64,000 bases of DNA from MED-G105 sp039025235 (lineage in GTDB: Bacteria > Pseudomonadota > Alphaproteobacteria > Caulobacterales > Parvularculaceae): the NCBI GenBank assembly GCA_039025235.1, contig JBCCOS010000006.1, forward strand, positions 186,001 through 250,000. The letters run 5' to 3'. The translations under genes and the position numbers were made by a program. Of this stretch, positions 52,649 to 61,919 are shown one piece after another (position 1 is the first letter of the stretch; every line of letters starts with the position of its first letter). The notes beneath the pieces are model-generated. The model did not search any database, was not told where the DNA came from, and saw only the letters and a program-made list of their open reading frames with translations.

Positions 52649-55600
52649 CTATCGATCGAAATATACCGTCACGGGCCCGCGGAGACCGACGGGCACAAGC
52701 GCATTTTCGTATTTGCTCATTTGACCAACTTTAGGGTCACCCGATAGGGCGCGGCCGACAAATGCATTTCGTTCGGGAGGATAAACCGTAACTGCCAGGG
52801 TATTGTCACCTGCCTTCACCAGGCCCGTCAGATCAAATACGGCAGGGGCAACAGAAACTAGTTTGGCACTCTGCCCGTTGACTAAAACGTCAGCAGCGCC
52901 ATCCACAAGGCCGAGGTCGATGATCGCGTTTCCTTGTTCAATGGAGGAAAACCACTCGAGATCCGTCGTATAGTTGAAAGGTCCGGCGGCATATCTCAAG
53001 GCCTCGTCGTTTCGAGTGTCGAATGCGATAGTTGACAAGTCTCTCGTTATGTCTCCAATTTTAAGTTGCCAGCTGTTCTTGGTTAGAGACACTGAGGACA
53101 CAGCTTCGCGCATGGAATAAAGCGTTGCGCCGTCTCCTATTAGCTCTTTTTGAGAAAGAAGAAGGAAACGAGATTCGAGCGGTGCGAAGGTAACTGTCAT
53201 ATCCTCTTGAGCACGCGTTTCAACACGCCAAACCATTCCCGCGGCAGGATCAAACCAGTAGGGAATGGTTGTGTTGTTGAACTCATTCTTTTTGATAGTA
53301 ACTGTCGCACCTTCTAGGGATTGGTTGGCAAAGAAATGAATCTCTTCGCCATCATCACCCGCACGGGATACCCGGCGCACTGAGCCAGCATTCTCTATAA
53401 TGAGGGAGCCATCCAGTGTTTCCGCGACTTCCGTATTTCCACTGAACTTCCGTCCCTTCGAAATTTCAGCGAGTATCGTGGTGAGGCGCTCCTCGCGTTC
53501 TTCATATTCATAGAACCCGCGTTGTTTGGACGGTAAATCTCCGACAAATAGAACCTCTGTTCCCTCCTTGATATAATCTCGAAGAGCTTCTGCTGTCTCA
53601 ACTTCCATTGTAGGCGTATGCGCGACGATGATAGAATTGATGTCTGCTTGCGCCTCGCTGCCGGCTGACGCTTGGCGGTTCTGAAGGGCGTGATCATTGA
53701 TCCACGCCCAGGTGACGCCTTTGGCGTCCAGCGTCTCGATTAATTCTGCGATTTTTCGGCGGGCGATGTCGTCTGCATTGTCTGGCAAATGGTCCCTAAA
53801 CCTCAATACACTAGAAATGAGTGGTGGGGCATAACTTCCGCTTACACCATCATTGGCAGTCTCTTCCATAACGCCATCATAAAGAAACTCGTTATCATCA
53901 AGCAATCCAACATCTGGTGTTCCGAGCCAAGGATAGTAGATAAAAACGTCGATGTTTGGCTTGCCACTTTGTAGAAGGTTCTGTGTACGGCTTATATAGT
54001 TGTTAAGGTCGCTGAGGTTTCTCGCAATTGATTTTCCTTCATTAAAGTTTCCGGAAAAATGAAAAGGCAAGTCAGGCGCTGACCAGGGGTACCAGGCGCC
54101 CTTATCAAAAACGGCTTGATAAGGCTCTGATGAGGTGGTGTAGGACGCACCATGATAAATAATTTGATTAACACCAGATAGGAACAATTTATCGGCCGCC
54201 GCTTTTATTTTTTGCGGCGTAAGCGTGTAGTCAGCGTTCTCCCAAACGAATGATTCCGATGATACGACGGGTCGACCGTAAAGACTTGCGGCTGAATGGG
54301 CCATTTTCAGGAACACACTCGATCCGCCCGCGTAAAGCTGTTCGACCTCAGGAATATGACTAGCTCCAAGCGCTCGCAGGACGTCAATTTCGCTACCGTA
54401 AGCTTGACCACGTGAATAAAGTGAGCGGCTCTGCGCCCAATTAAAAGACGAGATGACAAATCGTTCGACCATCAAATCAGAAATTGTTTGGCGATAATCA
54501 TGCCGTATGCGCTTGTCATCAAGCGATAAGTTGTACTGCGGCGCAATCCCTCTTGGGTTTGGCATAAACCAATTGTCTGCGGCATCCAGGGTTATTGCAG
54601 GAAGATAGGGCCTTAAATCATATCGGCGTCGCTTTTGAAATTCTGAAAGAATATCATCAGTTGCCATCCTATTGATTTTAAATTCAAGGCTGTCATTGAA
54701 AATGCCTTGAAAGGCCTCTCCGTAAAATCGATTAAGGCCAGTGCGTTCACCAAACGCGTAATTGTAATGTCCTTCGACGTGTTCTTTACTCAAATGATCG
54801 AGAACATATCCGGGTCGCGGCGCAGCATTCAACGTTGGCGCTTCGCCAGAAGGCATGACAAATGTCGATATGATCGCCCATTTACCGTCAGGAGCCTCCC
54901 ATTTTAAGGTTCCATCGACAATAAATTCATCTAAAACAATCGTAGTCTCACCGTTAAGATTTAGGGTATCGGTGAGGTCGAAAGGATTCATACTCCTGTT
55001 GCCTCCGGTGACTTGAATAGCGACAACGGAGAGCAAATGTGCATACCCCTCGGCAAATGTTGTATCTAAAAGGCCAAGCACTCCTTCACCTATTGCGAGG
55101 ACATAATTATTGAAACTTGGTTTTGGTTCTGGAAGTCGCAGGGAGACGCTCTTACCTCCTTTTACGATAACCTCTGACCACGCTAAAGACTTCATGCCGT
55201 CTTCTAAGAGAACCTGAGGCCCGCCTGCAGGCCAGCCGCTTAAGTGGTTGAGGGAAACGCCAATGCCCAGATCTTGCGCGCATGCCATAACGTCACCCAG
55301 GACATCGTAATACTCAGGCGTATCGAAACTTCGTATACGCTTTATTGTTTCGGTGTCGCTAATAGCATCTGTGCCTTGTGCAAAAGGCTGTAATTCAACG
55401 GCACCAAAACCTTGCCGGGCAAATGTGGTGAGTTGTTCGCAAGCGACGTCCGCTTCCACATCAGCTCCAGGCCACCACCATCTGACCCACGGCCGTGCAT
55501 CAGGGTTTAAATCTCGTACTGTTGCTAGATTGATCGGGCGTGGTGTTGTATAGGGCGGGGGAGAGCTTGGTTGTTTTGGCTGTTCATCGCTATACGATGA

Positions 55601-55750
55601 AATACTAACAGCATTGGAGGGCTGTTCCTGAGGGCGGAAAACTTCAGCGAGTTCGGCACGCAGCCAGAGATAACCAAGACCGCTTGTCACTATTAAGATA
55701 GCGATTATCCCAATAAAGCCGTATACAACATATTTTGATAAAGACGACAT
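52649..55750 (-). CDS. Membrane-anchored glycoside hydrolase, GH106-like (alpha-L-rhamnosidase type)
   Basis: A 1033-residue protein with an N-terminal membrane helix (GFIGIIAILIVTSGLGYLWL) and then a Pro/Ser linker. The catalytic portion resembles GH106-type enzymes: RPWVRWWWPGADVE, FARQGFGAVELQPFAQGTD, LGIGVSLNHLSGWPAGGP, and later FLSGVNQIIYHGASY. A beta-sandwich C-terminal region (DLTGLVKAGDNTLAVTVYPPERN) resembles GH2-type sugar-binding domains. It probably faces the periplasm and acts on rhamnose-containing glycans. It is a single gene with no sugar transporter beside it. GH106 membership is based on motif resemblance and is uncertain. Confidence 0.75.
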   Translation of the reverse strand: MSSLSKYVVYGFIGIIAILIVTSGLGYLWLRAELAEVFRPQEQPSNAVSISSYSDEQPKQPSSPPPYTTPRPINLATVRDLNPDARPWVRWWWPGADVEADVACEQLTTFARQGFGAVELQPFAQGTDAISDTETIKRIRSFDTPEYYDVLGDVMACAQDLGIGVSLNHLSGWPAGGPQVLLEDGMKSLAWSEVIVKGGKSVSLRLPEPKPSFNNYVLAIGEGVLGLLDTTFAEGYAHLLSVVAIQVTGGNRSMNPFDLTDTLNLNGETTIVLDEFIVDGTLKWEAPDGKWAIISTFVMPSGEAPTLNAAPRPGYVLDHLSKEHVEGHYNYAFGERTGLNRFYGEAFQGIFNDSLEFKINRMATDDILSEFQKRRRYDLRPYLPAITLDAADNWFMPNPRGIAPQYNLSLDDKRIRHDYRQTISDLMVERFVISSFNWAQSRSLYSRGQAYGSEIDVLRALGASHIPEVEQLYAGGSSVFLKMAHSAASLYGRPVVSSESFVWENADYTLTPQKIKAAADKLFLSGVNQIIYHGASYTTSSEPYQAVFDKGAWYPWSAPDLPFHFSGNFNEGKSIARNLSDLNNYISRTQNLLQSGKPNIDVFIYYPWLGTPDVGLLDDNEFLYDGVMEETANDGVSGSYAPPLISSVLRFRDHLPDNADDIARRKIAELIETLDAKGVTWAWINDHALQNRQASAGSEAQADINSIIVAHTPTMEVETAEALRDYIKEGTEVLFVGDLPSKQRGFYEYEEREERLTTILAEISKGRKFSGNTEVAETLDGSLIIENAGSVRRVSRAGDDGEEIHFFANQSLEGATVTIKKNEFNNTTIPYWFDPAAGMVWRVETRAQEDMTVTFAPLESRFLLLSQKELIGDGATLYSMREAVSSVSLTKNSWQLKIGDITRDLSTIAFDTRNDEALRYAAGPFNYTTDLEWFSSIEQGNAIIDLGLVDGAADVLVNGQSAKLVSVAPAVFDLTGLVKAGDNTLAVTVYPPERNAFVGRALSGDPKVGQMSKYENALVPVGLRGPVTVYFDR

Positions 55751-55949
55751 ATTTTATTCTGGTATCCTTGGGCGCTGAGATTTGAATACAACTTATATCA
55801 AGTTACAATACAATGTCAGGCAAATAAGTGAATTGATCAGCGTCCAAAAAGGCCGCGCCATGTTTTATAGTCACGTCTAACGTAATGAGTGAAGCAACTT
55901 CACGTTTTTCAGTGGTAGAAAAACCACTTATGTTGTAATTTAAGGCGTT

Positions 55950-56750
55950 ATGGTATTCTTAAACAACTCCGAAAGTGTTCTTCGTCTCGGTGCTTTTATA
56001 AGTGTGCTGGCGTTGATGGCTCTCTTTGAAGCAGTTTTTCCTCGTCGGGGACGCGGGCAAAAAAGACGTATGCGCTGGGCGACTAATCTGTTGCTCGTTG
56101 TCATTGATACAATCGCGCTGCGGTTGGCGTTACCGATTGTTGCTATGGGGATGGCGGTGATCGCAGAAACGCGCGGCTGGGGGCTTCTCAATCAAATTGT
56201 TTGGCCGCCATGGCTTGAGATGCTCATTGCTATTATCGTCCTCGATTTTTTGATATACTGGCAGCATGTGGCTTCTCACCGAATTCCGGTATTTTGGCGA
56301 ATCCATAAAGTCCATCATGCCGATCGCGATATTGATGTAACGACCGGCGTTCGATTTCACCCGGTCGAAATTATTTTATCGATGACCTATAAAATCATCA
56401 GCATCTGTTTGTTGGGACCGACGGTGGTCACTGTCTTTATCTTTGAAGTTATGCTCAATACGTGCGCCATGTTTAATCATGCTAACCTACGGTTACCGTT
56501 ATGGCTTGATAAGACGATACGCCTTCTTGTCGTCACGCCCGATATGCACCGTGTGCATCATTCTGCAGTGGTTCAAGAAACAAATAGTAATTACGGGTTT
56601 TCACTATCGATATGGGATCGCGTCTTTGGAAGCTATATCGCACAGCCGCGAGACGGTCATAGCGCTATGACGATAGGTTTATCGGACTATCAGAGCGAAG
56701 CGCCAAACAGTTTGATTTGGACCCTCACTATTCCATTTCGTCGAAAATAA
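55950..56750 (+). CDS. Sterol desaturase / fatty acid hydroxylase superfamily protein
   Basis: This 266-residue integral membrane oxidase has the histidine clusters of the superfamily: HVASHRIP, HKVHHADRDID, RFHPVE and HRVHHSAVVQETNSNYGF. Several membrane helices precede and intersperse them (LGAFISVLALMALFEAV, LVVIDTIALRLALPIVAMGMAV). The di-iron centre should hydroxylate or desaturate a lipid; the substrate is not evident. The rhodanese lipoprotein gene follows 28 bp downstream, so the two are probably co-transcribed. Confidence 0.9.
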   Translation: MVFLNNSESVLRLGAFISVLALMALFEAVFPRRGRGQKRRMRWATNLLLVVIDTIALRLALPIVAMGMAVIAETRGWGLLNQIVWPPWLEMLIAIIVLDFLIYWQHVASHRIPVFWRIHKVHHADRDIDVTTGVRFHPVEIILSMTYKIISICLLGPTVVTVFIFEVMLNTCAMFNHANLRLPLWLDKTIRLLVVTPDMHRVHHSAVVQETNSNYGFSLSIWDRVFGSYIAQPRDGHSAMTIGLSDYQSEAPNSLIWTLTIPFRRK

Positions 56751-56778
56751 TTCTGGTAAAAATGGAGAACGAACAATT

Positions 56779-57201
56779 ATGATTAAGTCTATCCTTAGCG
56801 TTATTGCTCTCTCGTTTCTCGCTTTAGGGTGTGCGGAACAAGCCTCTTCTAAGAATGGTACTGAAATTACGGATCAAAATATTCGTACTGTATCCGTGTC
56901 GGAAGCTGCGGCCATGGTGACAGAGGATGAAACACTTGTCGTTCTCGATGTTCGGACCCCTGAAGAATTTGCGCAAGGCCATATCGAAGGGGCGCTGAAC
57001 ATCGATTATAATGGTGATGACTTTGAAAGCCGCATCGCCGCATTGGATAAATCAAAAACCTATCTTTTTCACTGCAATAGTGGAGGGCGCAGCGGTAAAA
57101 CCGAAAAAATGCTCAAGTCCCTCGGCTTTACGGATGCTCTGCATCTAAAAAGCGGAATGTCCGGATGGCGTGAAGCTGGCTTGCCTGAAGTCGCAGAGTA
57201 A
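56779..57201 (+). CDS. Rhodanese-like lipoprotein
   Basis: A 140-residue protein with a lipoprotein signal peptide (ILSVIALSFLALGC; lipobox LALGC) and a single rhodanese domain: VVLDVRTPEEFAQGHIEGALNIDY and the active-site loop HCNSGGRSGKTEKML with Cys in the catalytic position. It is probably a periplasmic sulfurtransferase. GGAGAACGAACAATT precedes the ATG. It is likely co-transcribed with the desaturase-family gene. Confidence 0.92.
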   Translation: MIKSILSVIALSFLALGCAEQASSKNGTEITDQNIRTVSVSEAAAMVTEDETLVVLDVRTPEEFAQGHIEGALNIDYNGDDFESRIAALDKSKTYLFHCNSGGRSGKTEKMLKSLGFTDALHLKSGMSGWREAGLPEVAE

Positions 57202-57247
57202 GAAACCGAACCGATAGCTCGATCAAGTCGATCCATCGGAGATAATC

Positions 57248-57343
57248 ATGAAGCTATCTATCGTGCCTTATAAATTGGCGGAGAACGATGGACTGGCTTT
57301 AAACTCTCTTGCCGACGACCGCGACTGCGGTCCGAGCGGCTAG
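57248..57343 (+). CDS. Possible 31-residue small ORF
   Basis: ATG 57248, TAG 57341-57343, with a Shine-Dalgarno GGAG six bases ahead of the start. It lies between the rhodanese gene and the tRNA. It resembles nothing known to me and includes a perfect hairpin GACCGC / GCGGTC (57317-57332). It may be a chance ORF. Confidence 0.2.
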   Translation: MKLSIVPYKLAENDGLALNSLADDRDCGPSG

Positions 57344-57386
57344 CCCGCCCCGCTGGAGGGCGCTTGGCCCGCGAGGCAAATAGTGG

Positions 57387-57474
57387 CGGAGACGATGGGA
57401 TTCGAACCCACGATACGCGGTTAACGTATACTCCCTTAGCAGGGGAGCGCCTTCAGCCACTCGGCCACGTCTCC
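57387..57474 (-). tRNA. tRNA-Ser (anticodon GCU)
   Basis: Read on the minus strand it begins GGAGACGTGGCCGAG and ends CGTCTCC plus discriminator G and CCA (CCA complement at 57384-57386). The acceptor stem GGAGACG / CGTCTCC is perfect. The anticodon loop is CCCCT-GCT-AAGGGG. A long variable arm (GTATACG / CGCGTAT) and the T-loop GGTTCGAATCCC are typical of a class II serine tRNA that reads AGC/AGU codons. Confidence 0.97.
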
Positions 57475-57534
57475 ACTTCCGAAAATGTCGGCTTTCCCAC
57501 CGATATGCAAGCGGCTTCGTGGACTTTTTTTCTG

Positions 57535-57637
57535 CTCAAAGCGTGTCCAGGCCAAACGTGCGCGGTTTGCCTTAAGGAATGGCGTAAAATCAACAACTTA
57601 AAGCGCCGTTCTAATTCCAATTGAAACAACGGCGCTT
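57535..57637 (+). repeat. RIME-like repeat, diverged GCATTTCC subtype
   Basis: AAAGCGTGTCCAGGCC ... AAGGAATGGCGTAAAATCAACAACTTAAAGC is followed by a right stem GCCGTTCTAATTCC / TTGAAACAACGGCGCTT. It touches the stop codon of the lytic transglycosylase gene (TGA at 57637-57639 on the minus strand). Confidence 0.75.
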
Positions 57638-60600
57638 CAATTGCAGATAGGACCGCCAGTTTTAAGCTCAGCCAGCGATCCGGCGTTTAGATCAGCCGCT
57701 TCAACCGCTTCCGGGTCGGTCGATGCGATATAGCGCGTATAGCTGAGGCATTTTTCATCCGCTGTATTTTCTTGTGACGGATCGTCAGAACCGTTGCCGC
57801 CGGCACGCACCCCAATATCGTTATCGAGGGTTTTTACGGCATCTTCGTTATAACCTGTGTTTAATGCGTCTGCCGAGAAACCTGGTTGCTCCATGACGCT
57901 AGAGCTATTTGGCCGAGACGGGGCGGCGTTGCTATTGATCGCATTTGCCGCCGGTACATTCAAATCAGAATCGTCACCGTCACTTGATATCGGTGCCATT
58001 GACAGAGGCCGTCTAAATTCTTTGATAGGCGCGGTCTCTTTGCCCGTCGTGTTCTCTTGGCTAGAGCCTTTGGCTAAATCGGTGGCAGTTGTGGCCTCAG
58101 TCTTGCCAACGAAATTCGTTGGGTCGAATTCATTTGAAGCCACCTTTGCCTTCTCGGCATCTGTGTTTGCGTTCAGTGTTGGCGAGGACTTGGGCTCTTG
58201 AACCTGGTTTAAATGGTCTTCAATATGACCGGCCGTGTCGTTTGTTTGGGTTTGACGACTTTGTTGATCGTCAGCTTGTTGGTCTAAAGATGTCGTCGGT
58301 GTTTCCGTTGGTTTTGAGGCTGTGACAGCCTTTTTTCCATCCCGCTTATCTGTGGATTCGTTTGTGTGCGCATCGATCGACGTTTCATCCGGTTTTCCAA
58401 TAACAGCGGCCCCCATTCCTATCGTTGTATGGGAGGCAACGCTTGTGTCATTGACCTCTGAGTCTAATACCGGCGCTGCAATTGCGATGATCCGTGCTGA
58501 CAATGCCGGCGTCGGTCCTCTTGAGGTCAGGGCTGGTAATTTCGCGACCCGCCCTGAAGGCCCGCCCCGCTCAAGTGCCTTTGTTAAGCCTTCGGCAAGC
58601 GGCGCGCCCTTTAAAACACTTTTATAGACTTGGATATTCTCCATGACACGCTGTACATAATTTCTTGTCTCGGCGAATGGTATTTGCTCTACCCAATCAA
58701 TTGGATCAATATCGGGCGCACGCGGATCTCCATAAGTCCCGATCCACTGTCTCGCCCGAGATTTTCCAGCATTATATCCGGAGAACACCAGTGGGTAGTA
58801 ACCATTCAAATCAGCTAAAAGATGAGAGAGATGTGCTGACCCTATGGTCATATTATAGTTGGCATCATTCAGTAACGCGGCCCGGCGATACGATAGACCT
58901 TCTTTGCGGGCGGTGATTTCCGCTGTAGACGGAATAAGTTGCATAACCCCGCGCGCACCAGCGCGCGAGTAAGCACGAGGATTAAATTCGCTTTCCTGGC
59001 GCGATAACCCCAGAATAACCTCAGCGGGCACAAAACGTGTGGCTTCAAAAGGGACGGTGATCGTCGGATATACCACTTGTGGCGCAAAAATCCCTCGGCG
59101 CACGCCGGCTTTCCCAGCACGCACCGTAACATGCGGTGATTGGATACGCGCTGCTGTATCAGCGAGTTCAAGGAACTCCCCGGTGCTTTCAAGTTGATCA
59201 TCGAGGTGATAGCTGAAAATCAGAAATGCACGAGGATCGTTGACCTCTGTTAACATTCGCAAGGCAATCGCGGCAGGTCGACTTGCAAAGCGTGCTTTGT
59301 CTTCTGCGGTGGCTGGGGGGGCCGGCGTAAAGGACAAAGTGGTGAAACTTTCTTCGCCAAAGCGTGTGCCAAGCTCTTCAATCGCTAATTGTCCGTAATA
59401 AGAGTAAGGATAATTTGCGGCCTCTTTATATCGTTTAATAGCCTCAGTTTCGTCGCCTGCAGCGAGTGCTGCGCGCCCAAGCCAGTAAAAGCCTCTCGAC
59501 AATGAAATTGGTGTACCAACGCTTGCGGTTAATGCAGCAAAGTGGGTTTCCGCCCGCTTTGGTTCATTTAAGTATCTGAGGGCAATCCAACCGGCATTGA
59601 ATTCTGCTTCTGAGAACAGTGTCGATCCGGGCTCTAAGCCATGGCCAGCCGCCATTGTGTAGGCATCGGCATAAAGCAAATTTTTAAGGGCCCATCGCAT
59701 TAATAACTGACGTTCCGTCCAATGTGCAGCACCATTTCTGACGTAATCTGGATCGCTCGGCATCGCATTGGCAATTTGTATAGCCCGCATTTCTTCGCCC
59801 GACCGTCGAAAATATCTTATCGCGGCATGTGCCACACCAGAGTCATAGCGATCGGCCTCGTTGAGGCTCTCGTAGAGAGCAACCGCGTTTTTAGCGCGCA
59901 TGAGTAATGCTGCTCGCGTATCGGCTTTGCGTCTTTCGTCAGATGGAAGATAAGAGAAAACCCTGCGGGCGTTCGTCACCTGTTTGGCCCAAAGTAAGCG
60001 ATCGGTCCTGGCCACGTGATCTTCAGTACGCAAAACGGTTGAATAGTTTTGAAGAACTGAACGCTCGTCGCTTCCCGTGAAGTTATCATTTGCCCATGCA
60101 TCGCGAATTCTGATTATGCCCGCTTCTCTTTCCCCTGTCGCGAACTGAGCCCGGGCGAGGGCGATTTTCCCCGCACCTGTCAATGGATCGCGTTGTTCGA
60201 AAAGGGAAAGTATTGTGCTAGTGCTCGTTGTGCTGATGATCCTGCTTTCGATATGCCGTTGTATGCGCTCTTGCATTGGCCAATCGACGTGAGCATTTAA
60301 GAAAATCATCGCATCGGTAATGTCGACTTTTGGGTCTTGCGCGTAGAAATAATACCATTGGGCCAGGCTCGCGGCGATTGGGTCGTCCATCGTATTGGCA
60401 ATCGTGCGCGCTGTTTTAAAGTTTCTTTTTCTGACCGCATCGCGCAGTACTTTGATCCGCGCGAGATCGTTGGCGGAAATGAAAGGTCCACTTGTAGACG
60501 GTACGGTGGCGCCGGTGTTTGACGGCTGCGCAGCCTGTTGCCTGGGCAGTTGCTCGGCCAATTGTGTCGCCAGTGCTTTACTTGAAATAGCTGGCACGAG

Positions 60601-60732
60601 ATTTATGAAGATAGCCGCCCCCGCAGTCAGAGCGAGCAGAAATTTTCTCGTATTCTGCGTTCGTTTGCCTAGATTGAAGGACTTCTTCGTTGTCCTGTAG
60701 GGAGCCATCATCATCTCATCACCAAAGCTCAT
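57637..60732 (-). CDS. slt: Soluble lytic murein transglycosylase (SLT family) with C-terminal extension
   Basis: A periplasmic lytic transglycosylase that releases anhydro-muropeptides. The hydrophobic targeting segment is FLLALTAGAAIFINLVP. A long alpha-helical superhelical domain (about 60-460) precedes the SLT domain: GLSRQESEFNPRAYSRAGARGVMQLIPSTA with the catalytic Glu, then YNMTIGSAHLSHLLADLNGYYPLVFSGYNAGKSR. After about residue 680 comes a low-complexity tail of some 350 residues rich in Thr, Ser, Asp and Glu. The start is uncertain; I use ATG 60732, and a TTG at 60762 is possible. Confidence 0.9.
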   Translation of the reverse strand: MSFGDEMMMAPYRTTKKSFNLGKRTQNTRKFLLALTAGAAIFINLVPAISSKALATQLAEQLPRQQAAQPSNTGATVPSTSGPFISANDLARIKVLRDAVRKRNFKTARTIANTMDDPIAASLAQWYYFYAQDPKVDITDAMIFLNAHVDWPMQERIQRHIESRIISTTSTSTILSLFEQRDPLTGAGKIALARAQFATGEREAGIIRIRDAWANDNFTGSDERSVLQNYSTVLRTEDHVARTDRLLWAKQVTNARRVFSYLPSDERRKADTRAALLMRAKNAVALYESLNEADRYDSGVAHAAIRYFRRSGEEMRAIQIANAMPSDPDYVRNGAAHWTERQLLMRWALKNLLYADAYTMAAGHGLEPGSTLFSEAEFNAGWIALRYLNEPKRAETHFAALTASVGTPISLSRGFYWLGRAALAAGDETEAIKRYKEAANYPYSYYGQLAIEELGTRFGEESFTTLSFTPAPPATAEDKARFASRPAAIALRMLTEVNDPRAFLIFSYHLDDQLESTGEFLELADTAARIQSPHVTVRAGKAGVRRGIFAPQVVYPTITVPFEATRFVPAEVILGLSRQESEFNPRAYSRAGARGVMQLIPSTAEITARKEGLSYRRAALLNDANYNMTIGSAHLSHLLADLNGYYPLVFSGYNAGKSRARQWIGTYGDPRAPDIDPIDWVEQIPFAETRNYVQRVMENIQVYKSVLKGAPLAEGLTKALERGGPSGRVAKLPALTSRGPTPALSARIIAIAAPVLDSEVNDTSVASHTTIGMGAAVIGKPDETSIDAHTNESTDKRDGKKAVTASKPTETPTTSLDQQADDQQSRQTQTNDTAGHIEDHLNQVQEPKSSPTLNANTDAEKAKVASNEFDPTNFVGKTEATTATDLAKGSSQENTTGKETAPIKEFRRPLSMAPISSDGDDSDLNVPAANAINSNAAPSRPNSSSVMEQPGFSADALNTGYNEDAVKTLDNDIGVRAGGNGSDDPSQENTADEKCLSYTRYIASTDPEAVEAADLNAGSLAELKTGGPICN

Positions 60733-60862
60733 TGAGTTTTCATGGGACAAAAACTCACTCAAAAATAATCCCAGTCGATGAGCTTAATCAAAAACAAGCT
60801 TGAATGCACGGTTCGTCCCGTCAAAGTCATACATTAAAAAAGAACAAGCTTGCAGGTTGGGT

Positions 60863-60889
60863 ATACTCCGGAGTATCGAAGCGGCTTCG
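60863..60889. promoter_or_regulatory. Paired palindromes upstream of dapA
   Basis: A perfect 14-bp palindrome ATACTCCGGAGTAT (60863-60876) is followed directly by CGAAGC-G-GCTTCG (60877-60889). They lie 19-45 bp before the dapA ATG and could be a regulator site or an mRNA leader hairpin. Confidence 0.4.
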
Positions 60890-60907
60890 TTGTAGGAACT
60901 TAGAAAT

Positions 60908-61783
60908 ATGGCCGCCTTTAAAGGATCGATACCCGCTCTCATTACACCATTCAAAAATGGTAACATTGATGATGACACGTATCAGAAACTGGTCGATCGC
61001 CAAATTAATGCTGGGGCAGGGGCCATTGTTCCTGCCGGAACAACCGGTGAATCGGCCACGCTTTCTCACGATGAGCATCGCCGCGTTATCAAGTTGTCGG
61101 TCGATGCCGCAGCGGGCCGGGTGCCTGTCATTGCCGGCGCTGGGTCTAATGCAACAGCTGAAGCAATAGCCCTCGCCAAATACGCGGAGCAAGCAGGCGC
61201 AGACGCGCTTTTGACGGTTGCTGGCTACTATAATAAGCCGATCCAGGCTGGACTCATCGCGCATTTTTCTGCACTTCATGACGCTGTTGGCCTGCCGATA
61301 ATCGTATATAATGTTCCGGCAAGAACCGTCGTTGAGTTGACCGTTGAGACCGTCGCGGCCCTTTCTAAACTGCCGCGAATTGTGGGGACAAAAGACGCCA
61401 CTGGTGATCTTGCCCGCGTGGCTTTGCAGCGGTTAGCGAGCGGCCCTGAATTTATTCAACTCTCAGGCGAGGACATGACGGCCGTGGGGTTCAACGCCAT
61501 GGGCGGAACGGGCTGTATTGGCGTCACCGCAAATGTTGCCCCTGAGCTTTGTGTTGAAATGCAACATGCAAGCCTCTCAGGAGATTACGAAAAAGCGCTT
61601 TCCCTTCAAGACCGTTTAGCGCCGCTTCACGATGTATTGTTCGTTGAAACAAGTCCCTCGCCAGTGAAATATGCAATGTCGGTACTTGGCCTTTGTGAGA
61701 GCGATGTTCGATTGCCATTGGTGCAACCCAGTGCAGCCTTGAGGTCAAAAATTGAGGCTGTTTTGAGTGACCTTTCTCTTTGA
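60908..61783 (+). CDS. dapA: 4-hydroxy-tetrahydrodipicolinate synthase
   Basis: It condenses pyruvate with aspartate semialdehyde for diaminopimelate and lysine synthesis. Seen: GSIPALITPFKNGNIDD, PAGTTGESATLSHDEH, GAGSNATAEAIALAKYAEQAGADALL, VYNVPARTVVEL, and the Schiff-base Lys in GTKDATGDLARV. The 291 residues are standard. The neighbouring SLT gene is divergent and smpB follows 136 bp downstream. Confidence 0.97.
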   Translation: MAAFKGSIPALITPFKNGNIDDDTYQKLVDRQINAGAGAIVPAGTTGESATLSHDEHRRVIKLSVDAAAGRVPVIAGAGSNATAEAIALAKYAEQAGADALLTVAGYYNKPIQAGLIAHFSALHDAVGLPIIVYNVPARTVVELTVETVAALSKLPRIVGTKDATGDLARVALQRLASGPEFIQLSGEDMTAVGFNAMGGTGCIGVTANVAPELCVEMQHASLSGDYEKALSLQDRLAPLHDVLFVETSPSPVKYAMSVLGLCESDVRLPLVQPSAALRSKIEAVLSDLSL

Positions 61784-61919
61784 TTAAGACGCCCAATCTT
61801 ATGTATTGGGTGCGGTTCTTGCTTTTCCAAATCCTTAAGAATATCTTATAAGTCATTGAAATATTGTTTGTAATAGAATTTAAGCGACGCTCCTGTCACA
61901 TATTCGGAAGTTGATGCAG

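Noticed and set aside
57364..57624. An 86-codon plus-strand open frame (DDGIRTHDTRLTYTPLAGERLQP...)
   Set aside because: It is the translation of the antisense strand of tRNA-Ser, a well known spurious protein pattern, continued into a repeat copy.
61784..61919. Possible tmRNA gene near smpB
   Set aside because: No tRNA-like ends or tag-encoding frame are visible in the dapA-smpB interval.
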